A stretch of 38,797 nt of DNA from Bacteroidetes bacterium MED-G21 (lineage in GTDB: Bacteria; Bacteroidota; Bacteroidia; Flavobacteriales; UBA7430), in NCBI GenBank assembly GCA_002457305.1, contig NTKG01000007.1, positions 1 to 38,797 of the forward strand, in the 5' to 3' direction. The number at the start of each line of letters is the position of its first letter. Within the stretch, counting starts at the first letter, position 1. The position numbers and the translations under genes are program-made. Positions 1 through 7,951 of this stretch are shown here, piece by piece. The notes beneath the pieces are model-generated. The model worked only from the letters and a program-made list of their open reading frames with translations, did no database searches and had not been told where the DNA came from.

Positions 1-1
1 A

Positions 2-436
2 GATGATTTTGTTCCAATTGGTAAAGAGCCTAAAAAAGTATATTCATTTCCAGGAGCACTTTCTATTAAAAATACTATTTATAATAAACTGCTAGCGCTT
101 TTCCCTCAATTGACAGGCTCTTTATCATCATTTGTAAATAATACAGGGGTTAAGTATTTATACAATTTTGATTGGAGTACTTTTAGTAGTGTAAATAAAG
201 AGTGTAAGGCATTGGTTTTTATAAAATACAGCTCATTTTCTAAAAATAAGATTTCAAAAATTTCAAAAATAAAAGCATTAGAGTATTTAATTCCAGACAC
301 ATGGATTTACCCTAATAAAGAACATGTATCCGTTTTTTTAGATTGGGTTTGTGAAAAGCCAATTTACATCATTCATTACACCGACAATCAGTACCTTAAG
401 ATGTGTATTGATGAGTTTTTTAATAATGAAGTATAA
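2..436 (+). CDS. HPr-kinase-like protein, C-terminal part (5' end outside window)
   Basis: The reading frame is open from the left edge of the window to TAA at 434-436, so the gene begins upstream and only the last 144 codons are visible. The visible N-terminal part reads DDFVPIGKE, then YSFPGALSIK. This resembles the acidic loop and following strand of HprK/PEP-carboxykinase-like 'serine kinases' found beside PqqD-type and nucleotidyltransferase genes in peptide or polysaccharide clusters. The tail PIYIIHYTDNQYL also fits how those proteins end. The P-loop would lie outside the window, so I cannot confirm it. The stop overlaps the start of the next gene by 11 bases, which argues for translational coupling. 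The family call rests on short motifs plus context and is moderate at best. Confidence 0.45.
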   Translation, partial: DDFVPIGKEPKKVYSFPGALSIKNTIYNKLLALFPQLTGSLSSFVNNTGVKYLYNFDWSTFSSVNKECKALVFIKYSSFSKNKISKISKIKALEYLIPDTWIYPNKEHVSVFLDWVCEKPIYIIHYTDNQYLKMCIDEFFNNEV

Positions 437-1529
437 TGAGGTTCTTTTTTTTATTTCTTCGGTTTTGTTATTAAAAATAAGGCCTGAAATGAGATGTGTA
501 GTTAAATCTAAAATGATGGGTCCAATAAATTGGGATTTAATTATAAGACTCGCATCTAAACACTATGTGCTGCCAATATTTTTTAGTAGTCTAAAAAGTT
601 TACACTTACTTTATTTGTTGCCCAAAAGATTAGAAGAGTATTTGGCGTATATATACTCGTTAAACAAGCAAAGAAATGAGAAATTACTTGAAGAAGTTAG
701 TTTAATTAATAAAACCCTTATCTCATATAATATTAAACCTATATTTTTAAAGGGTACAGCGCTTATAGTTAGTAAGGTTTATATAGACAAGTCAGATAGA
801 ATGCTCGGTGATATTGATTTTTTAGTATCACATAATCAGTTTTATAAAACTGTAGAAGTTTTAAAAAAAAATGGATATCATTCCTTAGTTGATGTATCAC
901 GTGATTTTAAATCTATGAAACATTTTCCCCGAATGGTTCATCAAAAAAAGGATTTCGCAATTGAAATTCACAAAGATGTAATTCAAGCAGTTTCAAAGAG
1001 GCAACTAAACTATAAGAGAATAAACATGTCTAAAAGGTTAGTAGATGGATTTTACCTGCCATCACTTTCAAATTTAATAATACATAACATGATGAATATG
1101 CAACTGAATGATAAAGGATTTCTTTTTACTCGTTTTAATCTACGTCAACAGTATGATTTTGTGTTATTATCTCAACGTAAAAATTTAAGTACTGTTTTTA
1201 ATAATTTCCCTTTTCATAAAAGGGTTTTAACAGCTTATTTAGTTAAAAGTCATTATTTGTTTCATGAACTGAACAATCTATCTTATTCGAAAGGTTTTTG
1301 GTCGTGTTGGGTAAAGAATGTATTATGGGTAAAAGTTAATTATCCTATCATTTTTAAAGGAATAAATACTTTAGTCTATATAATTTTTAGATGTTTTAGA
1401 GATTTTACACTACTGTTTCAGTATATGTTTAATAGAACGAAACGTGTTGATTTGGTAAGGTCTTTAAGGTGTCCAAAATGGCGGTCAAAGTATATAGAAA
1501 ATATTTTTCGTGGGCATAAATCTATTTAG
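426..1529 (+). CDS. Nucleotidyltransferase family protein (NTP_transf_5-like)
   Basis: About 367 residues from ATG 426, chosen because it overlaps the upstream stop by only 11 bases and begins MKYNEVLFF, as such proteins do. ATG 411 is an in-frame alternative. The core reads IKPIFLKGTALIV, then RMLGDIDFLV. This is the LKG...DiDlLV signature of the NTP_transf_5 group, with the paired aspartates of the metal site, followed by VEVLKKNGY as usual. These proteins occur in lasso-peptide-like and exopolysaccharide clusters next to HprK-like kinases, matching the neighbour here. The nucleotide and acceptor are unknown. The C-terminal third is basic and aromatic-rich, with no domain I recognise. The stop overlaps the convergent DUF6427-type gene by four bases. 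Confidence 0.7.
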   Translation: MKYNEVLFFISSVLLLKIRPEMRCVVKSKMMGPINWDLIIRLASKHYVLPIFFSSLKSLHLLYLLPKRLEEYLAYIYSLNKQRNEKLLEEVSLINKTLISYNIKPIFLKGTALIVSKVYIDKSDRMLGDIDFLVSHNQFYKTVEVLKKNGYHSLVDVSRDFKSMKHFPRMVHQKKDFAIEIHKDVIQAVSKRQLNYKRINMSKRLVDGFYLPSLSNLIIHNMMNMQLNDKGFLFTRFNLRQQYDFVLLSQRKNLSTVFNNFPFHKRVLTAYLVKSHYLFHELNNLSYSKGFWSCWVKNVLWVKVNYPIIFKGINTLVYIIFRCFRDFTLLFQYMFNRTKRVDLVRSLRCPKWRSKYIENIFRGHKSI

Positions 1530-2500
1530 CCTAAAATATGATTTGAAATCATGACGATTACTAGAGATAAAATTAAGAAATTCAGCCAGTTTGTCTTTTT
1601 ATGATGGTAAAAATAATTACTAATCGCTGCAGATAAAGGAATTGAAAATATGATAAGTTTCATATAAAAAAAGTCATTACTAACTAAGAAGTAAATTACA
1701 GAGAATGGAATAATCCAAAGCAGTAATATGTATGATTTACGTGCTTTTATGTTTTTTTGTTTTAATCTTATCATAAGTTCGGTAAGAGCTATAAAACAGA
1801 TGAATCCGTATATTGTAAGACCTAAAAAACCCCCTAAATTAAGTGAATATTTGGGTCCTTCTTCAAATAAAAAAAGTAATGAGGAACTGAAACTTGAGTG
1901 TTCAATTGAGTAAAATGTGGTAATGCTAAACATAATATACCATGGGCAAATTATTGCTATAATACTTAATACCCAGTGACGCCATTCCACTTGAGAAAAG
2001 ATCGACATGCCAATCCAAACGATTGGAATAAAAACTATGAATGGTGTGTGTATAAGTCCTGCTAAACTAATTAGGAAAGCACTTTCAAATACCTTTGAGT
2101 AAGCATTTTTATCTAAATAACTACTAAGTATTTTTGTTAGTGCAAGAATTAACAATACCATGGAAAGTATGGTGGGATTTATATGAATTATTTCCGGCGA
2201 AATGCTAATTAGTAAAAAATAAAACAAGGCAGGATAAAAGGACTTAGTAGAAATAATTTTTTCTTGAACCATCATTCTATTTATTAGCATGCATTGCCAA
2301 AAGATCAGAATTCCAAGAATCAATCTTTGTAATAGAGGCATGGATTCAATTGCGCTAATCAAGAAGTTGTAGAAAAAGCTTGATGATTCTTCTGCCATGT
2401 CTGAACTACTAAAAGAAATACCCATCCATATAAACACACAAAGGCTTAGGATAAAAGCAATAGAAGTAGTTTGATTATGTCGAAATATATTGACTATCAT
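1526..2500 (-). CDS. DUF6427-type polytopic inner-membrane protein
   Basis: 324 residues, starting ATG at 2500. It is mostly hydrophobic with about eight probable membrane spans (for example around residues 15-30, 55-75, 90-130, 140-165, 175-195, 225-245, 255-270 and 285-320). Short charged loops such as RLKQKNIKARK separate them. The sequence style, length and position next to a tiny membrane protein and purD match the Bacteroidota family DUF6427. No catalytic motif is visible and its function is unknown. It is divergent from the small gene at 2550, with 49 bases between the start codons. It meets the nucleotidyltransferase gene tail to tail with a four-base overlap. Confidence 0.6.
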   Translation of the reverse strand: MIVNIFRHNQTTSIAFILSLCVFIWMGISFSSSDMAEESSSFFYNFLISAIESMPLLQRLILGILIFWQCMLINRMMVQEKIISTKSFYPALFYFLLISISPEIIHINPTILSMVLLILALTKILSSYLDKNAYSKVFESAFLISLAGLIHTPFIVFIPIVWIGMSIFSQVEWRHWVLSIIAIICPWYIMFSITTFYSIEHSSFSSSLLFLFEEGPKYSLNLGGFLGLTIYGFICFIALTELMIRLKQKNIKARKSYILLLWIIPFSVIYFLVSNDFFYMKLIIFSIPLSAAISNYFYHHKKTNWLNFLILSLVIVMISNHILG

Positions 2501-2514
2501 ATGGTAAAAATATG

Positions 2515-2522
2515 TAAATTTG
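2515..2522 (+). promoter_or_regulatory. Bacteroidota -7 box for the 53-residue membrane protein gene
   Basis: TAAATTTG matches the TAnnTTTG consensus exactly. A TTG at 2490-2492 lies 22 bases upstream as a possible -33 element. The predicted transcript would begin near 2529, giving a leader of about 20 bases before ATG 2550. This supports the short form of the protein. Confidence 0.5.
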
Positions 2523-2549
2523 TTCTCGATAAGAAAAACTAATTACGAC

Positions 2550-2711
2550 ATGAACGATTTTATTTATGCTATTGGGGATTTATTTGAGGCCTCATTTGAA
2601 ATTCTCGCCTTAGCAGGTAATCTACCAAATCTTGTTTTGGGAATAGTTGGAGCAGGAGCCCTTTATTTTTGTGGTAAAATTTCTGTTGCTGAGAAGAATA
2701 TTATAGAATAA
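2550..2711 (+). CDS. Small membrane protein (DUF6341-like by context)
   Basis: 53 residues from ATG 2550. An in-frame start at 2520 would sit inside the predicted promoter (-7 box 2515-2522), so the shorter form is preferred. The protein begins MNDFIYAIGDLFEASFEI, has one clear membrane span (about residues 24-41, with a Gly/Ala-rich core) and ends in a short charged tail. Bacteroidota often carry a tiny membrane protein (DUF6341) beside DUF6427 and purD. Both position and layout (amphipathic start, one span, charged tail) agree, but sequence similarity is loose. A strong hairpin terminator follows 22 bases after the stop. Function is unknown. Confidence 0.5.
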   Translation: MNDFIYAIGDLFEASFEILALAGNLPNLVLGIVGAGALYFCGKISVAEKNIIE

Positions 2712-2732
2712 CATGGCATTGAATTAGAATCT

Positions 2733-2758
2733 AAAAAGCGGCTGTTTGCCGCTTTTTT
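2733..2758. terminator. Bidirectional intrinsic terminator
   Basis: A perfect 10-bp stem AAAAAGCGGC / GCCGCTTTTT with loop TGTTT. It has a T-run on the + side and, because of the leading A-run, also on the - side. It can end both the small membrane protein gene (+) and the lepA-purD operon (-). Confidence 0.85.
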
Positions 2759-2773
2759 GTTTAATTAAAAGTA

Positions 2774-4045
2774 TTACAAATCGAAACCAATATCAGTTCT
2801 GTAGTATTTACCTTCGAATTTTATTTTATCTGCATTGGCAAATGAGTTCGCCAAAGCTTCGTTCATTTTTTCTCCAAGTGATGTTAATGCTAATACACGT
2901 CCACCATTAGTGTGAATTTCTGATCCTTCGATTTTTGTGCCCGCATGGAATACAATTGAATCCTGAACATTTTCAATTCCAGTTATATTCTTTCCTTTTT
3001 CGTATACTTGAGGGTAACCACCTGAAACCATCATTACCGTTGTTGCAAAACGTGGATCCAATTCAAGTGTTTTTTCGGCCAACTTTCCTTTTCCAACAGC
3101 TTGGAATAATTCCAGTAGATCTGATTTGATTCTTGGTAGAACGGCTTCTGTTTCTGGGTCACCCATACGAACATTGTATTCTATGACTATAGGCTCATCA
3201 TCGACTTTTATTAATCCGATAAAGATGAATCCTTTATAGGGTAGATTGTCTTTTTTGAGACCTTCAATTGTTGGTTTTACGATACGTTCTTCAATTTTTT
3301 GCATGAATACACCATCTGCAAATGGAACCGGGGAAATAGCACCCATGCCCCCAGTGTTTAAGCCAGTGTCGCCTTCACCAATGCGTTTGTAGTCTTTGGC
3401 TGTAGGGAGTATTTTATAGCTGTTTCCATCTGTTAAAAGAAAAACAGATAGCTCAATTCCGTCTAAAAATTCTTCAATAACCACTTTAGCACTTGCCGAA
3501 CCAAATTTTGCTTCGGTAAGCATCTCTTTTAATTCTCCTTTTGCTTCTTTTATAGAGTTTAATATGAGTACACCTTTACCGGCAGCTAAACCATCTGCTT
3601 TTAAAACATATGGTGCTTTTAAGGTTTCCAAAAATGTATAGCCTTGTTCTAAATTTTCAGAAGTGAAGGTTTTGTATGCGGCCGTGGGAATGTTGTGTCG
3701 GAATAAGAAATCTTTAGCAAAATCTTTAGATCCTTCTAATTCAGCAGCAGCTTTTTGAGGTCCGATTACTGGGATGTTTTTTAAGTCGGCATCAGCTAAA
3801 AAGAAATCGTGAATACCCTTTACTAATGGGTCTTCTGGTCCTACCACTACCATGTTAATTTCTTTATCTTTACATAGTGATTTTACAGCAGTAAAACTAT
3901 CTACTTTGATGTTTATATTTTCACCCAATGTAGCAGTACCTGCATTACCAGGAGCTATATATAATTTATTTAGTAAGGGGCTTTGTGCCAATTTCCAGGC
4001 AAAGGTATGTTCGCGGCCACCTGAGCCTAATATGAGTATGTTCAT
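2774..4045 (-). CDS. purD: Phosphoribosylamine-glycine ligase
   Basis: 423 residues, the usual length. It joins glycine to 5-phosphoribosylamine using ATP, the second step of purine synthesis, in the cytosol. It starts MNILILGSGGREHTFAWKLA, the glycine-rich N-domain motif, followed by APGNAGT. The ATP-grasp part shows LKADGLAAGKGV, then LNTGGMGAISP, and YNVRMGDPETEAVLPRI near residue 290, the signature segment. The C-domain carries MVSGGYP. The start codon lies one base after the stop of the acyl-CoA carboxylase gene, so the two are almost certainly co-transcribed and probably translationally coupled. It is the last gene of the operon and is followed by the hairpin at 2733-2758. Confidence 0.97.
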   Translation of the reverse strand: MNILILGSGGREHTFAWKLAQSPLLNKLYIAPGNAGTATLGENINIKVDSFTAVKSLCKDKEINMVVVGPEDPLVKGIHDFFLADADLKNIPVIGPQKAAAELEGSKDFAKDFLFRHNIPTAAYKTFTSENLEQGYTFLETLKAPYVLKADGLAAGKGVLILNSIKEAKGELKEMLTEAKFGSASAKVVIEEFLDGIELSVFLLTDGNSYKILPTAKDYKRIGEGDTGLNTGGMGAISPVPFADGVFMQKIEERIVKPTIEGLKKDNLPYKGFIFIGLIKVDDEPIVIEYNVRMGDPETEAVLPRIKSDLLELFQAVGKGKLAEKTLELDPRFATTVMMVSGGYPQVYEKGKNITGIENVQDSIVFHAGTKIEGSEIHTNGGRVLALTSLGEKMNEALANSFANADKIKFEGKYYRTDIGFDL

Positions 4046-4046
4046 C

Positions 4047-5588
4047 TTAAAGTGGAATATTTCCGTGTTTCTTTTTTGGTAGTGTATCTACTTTATTTTC
4101 TAGCATCTTAAATGCTTTAATCAATTTTAGGCGGGTATGTTCAGGTTCAATAACTTCATCTACATAACCACGAGCAGCTGCATTGTATGGATTCGCAAAT
4201 AACTCTGCATATTCATGTTCTTTTTCTTTCCATTTGGCATTTTGGTCATCCGCTTCTTTGATCTCTTTTTTGAAGATAATCTCAGCTGCTCCTTTGGCAC
4301 CCATGACAGCAATTTCTGCTGATGGCCAAGCATAATTCATATCGGCACCTATGTGCTTAGAGTTCATTACGTCATATGCGCCACCATATGCTTTACGTGT
4401 GATGACAGTAATTCGCGGAACAGTGGCTTCAGAAAATGCGTATAATAATTTTGCACCATGAGTAATGATTCCATTCCACTCCTGATCGGTTCCGGGTAAG
4501 AATCCTGGAACATCTTCTAATACCAATAAAGGAATGTTAAAACAGTCGCAGAATCTAACAAATCGTGCGCCTTTCGTTGATGCTTCAATGTTTAAAACAC
4601 CTGCAAGAAATGCAGGTTGGTTTGCTACTATACCAATTGATTTTCCAGCCATACGAGCAAAACCACAAACGATGTTTTCAGCATAATTTTTATGTACTTC
4701 AAAGAAAGAATCTTTATCAGTAATTTGGTCAATAACTTCTTTGATATCGTAGGGTTGATTTGGTTTGTCAGGAATCACTTTGTTTAATTTTTCCCTCTGC
4801 TCATTAGAAGTTGTGTAAGGGACTTTAGGTGCGTCTTCTTCGCAGTTTTGAGGCATGTAAGAAAGAAGTGTTTTTAAGTCTTCTATCAAAGCTACTTCGT
4901 TTGCACAAGAGAAATGTGCCACGCCTGATTTAGATGAATGAGTTGAAGCGCCACCCAATTCTTCTGAGCTTACTTCTTCGTGTGTAACAGTTTTTACGAC
5001 GTTGGGTCCAGTAACAAACATGTATGATGAATCTTCTACCATCATAATGAAGTCTGTTAATGCTGGGGAGTATACTGCACCACCTGCACAAGGTCCCATA
5101 ATCGCTGAAAGTTGGGGAATGACACCAGAAGCCAGTGTGTTTTTGTAAAAAATGTCTGCATAACCTCCTAAGGAAACAACACCTTCCTGAATACGTGCGC
5201 CACCCGAGTCGTTTAAGCCTATTATTGGAGCGCCATTTTTCATAGCCAGATCCATTACTCTACATATCTTTTGTGCGTGAGCTTCAGCCAATGACCCCCC
5301 CATTACCGTAAAATCTTGTGCGAAAACATAGATTAAGCGACCATTAATATTACCATATCCGGTAACGACGCCATCACCTAAAATTTTCTGTTTATCTAAA
5401 CCGAAGTTAGTAGAGCGATGCATCACTAGCATACCAATTTCTTGGAAAGAGCCTTCGTCTAAAAGGAAGTGAATACGCTCACGGGCAGTTAATTTACCCT
5501 TTTTGTGTTGTACTTCAATTCTTTTTTCGCCACCACCTTTTTTGGCTTCTGTAATTTTAGCATTAAGTGCTTTTATTTTATCTTCCAT
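4047..5588 (-). CDS. Acyl-CoA (propionyl-CoA type) carboxylase, carboxyltransferase beta subunit
   Basis: 513 residues. It transfers CO2 from carboxybiotin to an acyl-CoA, most likely propionyl-CoA. The N-terminal carboxyltransferase half has [18 protein letters not shown], then [30 protein letters not shown] and [16 protein letters not shown] (oxyanion and acyl-CoA pockets). The C-terminal half has [17 protein letters not shown] and [14 protein letters not shown] (biotin pocket). Both halves are on one chain, as in PccB-type enzymes and unlike bacterial AccD/AccA. It needs a biotin carboxylase and carrier protein. None is in this operon; accB-accC at 18-20 kb are the fatty-acid pair, so its partners are probably elsewhere. 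It lies nine bases after lepA and one base before purD. Substrate choice is inferred from family. Confidence 0.9.
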   Translation of the reverse strand: MEDKIKALNAKITEAKKGGGEKRIEVQHKKGKLTARERIHFLLDEGSFQEIGMLVMHRSTNFGLDKQKILGDGVVTGYGNINGRLIYVFAQDFTVMGGSLAEAHAQKICRVMDLAMKNGAPIIGLNDSGGARIQEGVVSLGGYADIFYKNTLASGVIPQLSAIMGPCAGGAVYSPALTDFIMMVEDSSYMFVTGPNVVKTVTHEEVSSEELGGASTHSSKSGVAHFSCANEVALIEDLKTLLSYMPQNCEEDAPKVPYTTSNEQREKLNKVIPDKPNQPYDIKEVIDQITDKDSFFEVHKNYAENIVCGFARMAGKSIGIVANQPAFLAGVLNIEASTKGARFVRFCDCFNIPLLVLEDVPGFLPGTDQEWNGIITHGAKLLYAFSEATVPRITVITRKAYGGAYDVMNSKHIGADMNYAWPSAEIAVMGAKGAAEIIFKKEIKEADDQNAKWKEKEHEYAELFANPYNAAARGYVDEVIEPEHTRLKLIKAFKMLENKVDTLPKKKHGNIPL

Positions 5589-5597
5589 ATTTCAGTC

Positions 5598-7394
5598 TTA
5601 ATCGAGTTTAAGTACAGCCATAAAAGCAGATTGAGGAATTTCTACATTACCTACCTGACGCATTCTCTTTTTACCTTTTTTCTGCTTTTCCAATAGCTTA
5701 CGTTTACGCGAAATATCCCCACCATAACATTTGGCAGTTACATCTTTTCTTAAAGCCTTTACTGTTTCACGCGAAATAATTTTAGAGCCAATAGCTGCCT
5801 GAATTGCAATATCAAACTGCTGTCTTGGGATTAATTGACGAAGTTTGATACATATTTTTTTACCTATGTTGTGTGCGTTATCTCTGTGGATCAAAGCAGA
5901 AAGAGCATCTACTTGATCTCCATTTAAAAGGATGTCCATTTTTACAAGATTTGATTGCTGGTATCCTATTGGTTGGTAATCGAATGAAGCATAACCTCTT
6001 GAAATGGTTTTGAGTCGATCGTAGAAATCAAATACAATTTCAGCAAGAGGTAATTCAAAACTCAATTCTACCCGGTCTGTTGAAAGATAGACCTGATTTT
6101 TGAGCACACCACGTTTTTCAATACATAAAGTGATAATAGAACCAATGTATTCAGATTTTGTAATAATCTGAGCTGATATATAGGGTTCTTCAACTTTTTC
6201 AATTACCGATGGATCTGGAAGATCTGAGGGGTTATTTACCAGAAGTTTTTCGCCCTTTTTAGAGTATGAGAAATATGACACGTTAGGTACTGTGGTAATA
6301 ACAGTCATATTGAATTCTCGTTCTAATCGTTCCTGGATAATTTCCATATGAAGCATTCCAAGGAAGCCACAACGAAAACCAAAACCTAGTGCTGCCGATG
6401 ATTCCGGCTCAAAAGTAAGGGATGCGTCATTTAATTGAAGTTTCTCCATTGACGTTCGAAGCTCTTCATAGTCTTCTGTGTCTACCGGGTAAATACCAGC
6501 AAAGACCATTGGCTTTACATCTTCAAAACCCTCAATAGGTTTATCACAAGGTTCATCTTTATGAGTAATGGTATCTCCAACTTTTACCTCGTTGGCTATT
6601 TTAATACCCGAAATGATATACCCTACGTCACCTGCTTTTATTTCTTTTCGAGGCTCTTGATCTAATTTAAGTGCACCAATTTCGTCGGCAAAGTATTCTT
6701 TTTCCGTAGCAAAGAATTTCACTTTATCTCCCTTTGTAATGGTACCATTAACAACTTTAAAATAAGCTTCAATACCACGAAACGGATTGAAAACAGAGTC
6801 AAAAATTAAAGCTTGCAAAGGCGCTTTTTCATCACCTTCAGGAGGTGAAACACGATCTACAATTGCTTCTAATATTTCTTGTATTCCAATTCCTGTTTTA
6901 GCACTGGCTGGAATAATATCTTCTCTACTACAACCAATTAAATCAATTATTTGATCTTTTACTTCTTCGGGGTTCGCACTCGGTAGATCAATTTTGTTAA
7001 GTACTGGAATTATTTCTAAATCATTTTCAAGAGCCAAATACAAGTTAGAAATAGTCTGTGCTTGTATGCCTTGAGCAGCATCAACAATTAATAGAGCTCC
7101 TTCACAGGCCGCTATAGATCTAGAGACCTCATATGAGAAGTCTACGTGTCCTGGTGTGTCGATTAAATTTAACCTGTAATTGATACTATTGCATGGAAAT
7201 TCCATTTGTATGGCATGACTCTTGATTGTAATACCACGTTCTCGTTCCAGGTCCATATTATCGAGAAGTTGATTTTGAGATTCTCGTTCTGTTACCGTTT
7301 GAGTGTGTTCCAAAAGTCGGTCGGCCAAAGTGCTTTTACCATGGTCGATATGAGCAATGATGCAAAAGTTGCGAATGTATTCTTGTTTCATCAT
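5598..7394 (-). CDS. lepA: Elongation factor 4 (ribosome back-translocase)
   Basis: 598 residues, the normal LepA length. It is a membrane/cytosol-associated translational GTPase acting on the 70S ribosome. G motifs in order: G1 [18 protein letters not shown] near residues 14-31, switch [11 protein letters not shown]3 [15 protein letters not shown], and G4 [10 protein letters not shown]. LepA-specific parts follow: [18 protein letters not shown] and the C-terminal [20 protein letters not shown]. It starts with two methionines (7394 and 7391). A TAGTTTTG box at 7404-7397 on this strand would place transcription start at or within the first codons. The mRNA may therefore be leaderless and begin at the second ATG. 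First gene of a lepA / carboxylase / purD operon. Confidence 0.97.
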   Translation of the reverse strand: MMKQEYIRNFCIIAHIDHGKSTLADRLLEHTQTVTERESQNQLLDNMDLERERGITIKSHAIQMEFPCNSINYRLNLIDTPGHVDFSYEVSRSIAACEGALLIVDAAQGIQAQTISNLYLALENDLEIIPVLNKIDLPSANPEEVKDQIIDLIGCSREDIIPASAKTGIGIQEILEAIVDRVSPPEGDEKAPLQALIFDSVFNPFRGIEAYFKVVNGTITKGDKVKFFATEKEYFADEIGALKLDQEPRKEIKAGDVGYIISGIKIANEVKVGDTITHKDEPCDKPIEGFEDVKPMVFAGIYPVDTEDYEELRTSMEKLQLNDASLTFEPESSAALGFGFRCGFLGMLHMEIIQERLEREFNMTVITTVPNVSYFSYSKKGEKLLVNNPSDLPDPSVIEKVEEPYISAQIITKSEYIGSIITLCIEKRGVLKNQVYLSTDRVELSFELPLAEIVFDFYDRLKTISRGYASFDYQPIGYQQSNLVKMDILLNGDQVDALSALIHRDNAHNIGKKICIKLRQLIPRQQFDIAIQAAIGSKIISRETVKALRKDVTAKCYGGDISRKRKLLEKQKKGKKRMRQVGNVEIPQSAFMAVLKLD

Positions 7395-7396
7395 TG

Positions 7397-7404
7397 CAAA
7401 ACTA
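7397..7404 (-). promoter_or_regulatory. Probable -7 box of the lepA operon
   Basis: Read on the minus strand the sequence is TAGTTTTG, an exact TAnnTTTG match, ending three bases before the first ATG of lepA. No good -33 TTG is seen at the usual distance, so confidence is limited. If used, the transcript would be nearly leaderless. Confidence 0.4.
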
Positions 7405-7426
7405 CATTATTTGATTAAAATACTTA

Positions 7427-7458
7427 TTGCTAATGCAGTTAAAAAAAAGTTATATTTG
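7427..7458 (+). promoter_or_regulatory. Promoter of the secreted protein / adhesin pair
   Basis: TTG at 7427-7429 (-33 element), 21 bases, then TATATTTG at 7451-7458, an exact -7 box. Predicted start near 7464, giving a leader of about 58 bases that contains a short reading frame at 7477-7512. Confidence 0.6.
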
Positions 7459-7476
7459 TCGTTTTGGAAGGCTAAG

Positions 7477-7512
7477 ATGAATTTAATTATTTTAATTGGT
7501 CTGACCTCATAA
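7477..7512 (+). other. Possible 11-codon leader ORF
   Basis: ATG to TAA, reading MNLIILIGLTS, in the leader upstream of the secreted protein gene. GGAAGG at 7466-7471 lies five bases before the ATG, a Shine-Dalgarno-like element that the annotated genes here lack. It ends 10 bases before the start codon at 7523. It could be a small regulatory upstream frame or chance. Confidence 0.25.
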
Positions 7513-7522
7513 GATTGATTTT

Positions 7523-7951
7523 ATGAAAAAGATACTGTTTTTATTTTGTTTGTTTAATGTTTTGAATACTTATGCTCAGGATTTACCTGAGATAGATGAT
7601 CGTTTGTTTTTTCGTTTTACTCAAAGTCAATTAGATGATATAGCAGCAGTAAATCCGAGTCAAATAAAGTATTTAAATTTTTACGTTAATAATTCGTATT
7701 ACTTCGTAGATGCTGGTATTATCCCTAGTCAAAAGTTACAAGATTATGAAGATGTTTTTGAACATCTATCTTTACCTTCAGATTACCAATTAGACGAATC
7801 TATTAATGAAGATAATTTTAACATCCTTATGTTTAATATTAATTTTTTTGAAAATAAGAGCACAGCTTATTTATTTGGAGATAGTAATCGTTTACTTGTA
7901 TTAAGGAGTAAAAAAATGATAAACCAAATGTTTAATGAACAGTATTATTAA
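7523..7951 (+). CDS. Small secreted protein upstream of T9SS adhesin, unknown family
   Basis: 142 residues. The N-terminus MKKILFLFCLFNVLNTYAQ is a clear Sec signal peptide with cleavage expected after AQ. There is no lipobox cysteine in the right place. The mature part (about 123 residues) is acidic and aromatic-rich, with no domain or repeat I recognise. Segments such as YLNFYVNNSYYFVD and NILMFNINFFE suggest beta structure. It overlaps the next gene, a giant adhesin, by 17 bases, so the two are probably translationally coupled and may act together outside the cell. It has no sorting tail of its own, so it is likely periplasmic unless carried by its partner. Position resembles that of PorP/SprF-like partners of SprB-type adhesins, but length and sequence do not match that family. 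Confidence 0.75.
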   Translation: MKKILFLFCLFNVLNTYAQDLPEIDDRLFFRFTQSQLDDIAAVNPSQIKYLNFYVNNSYYFVDAGIIPSQKLQDYEDVFEHLSLPSDYQLDESINEDNFNILMFNINFFENKSTAYLFGDSNRLLVLRSKKMINQMFNEQYY

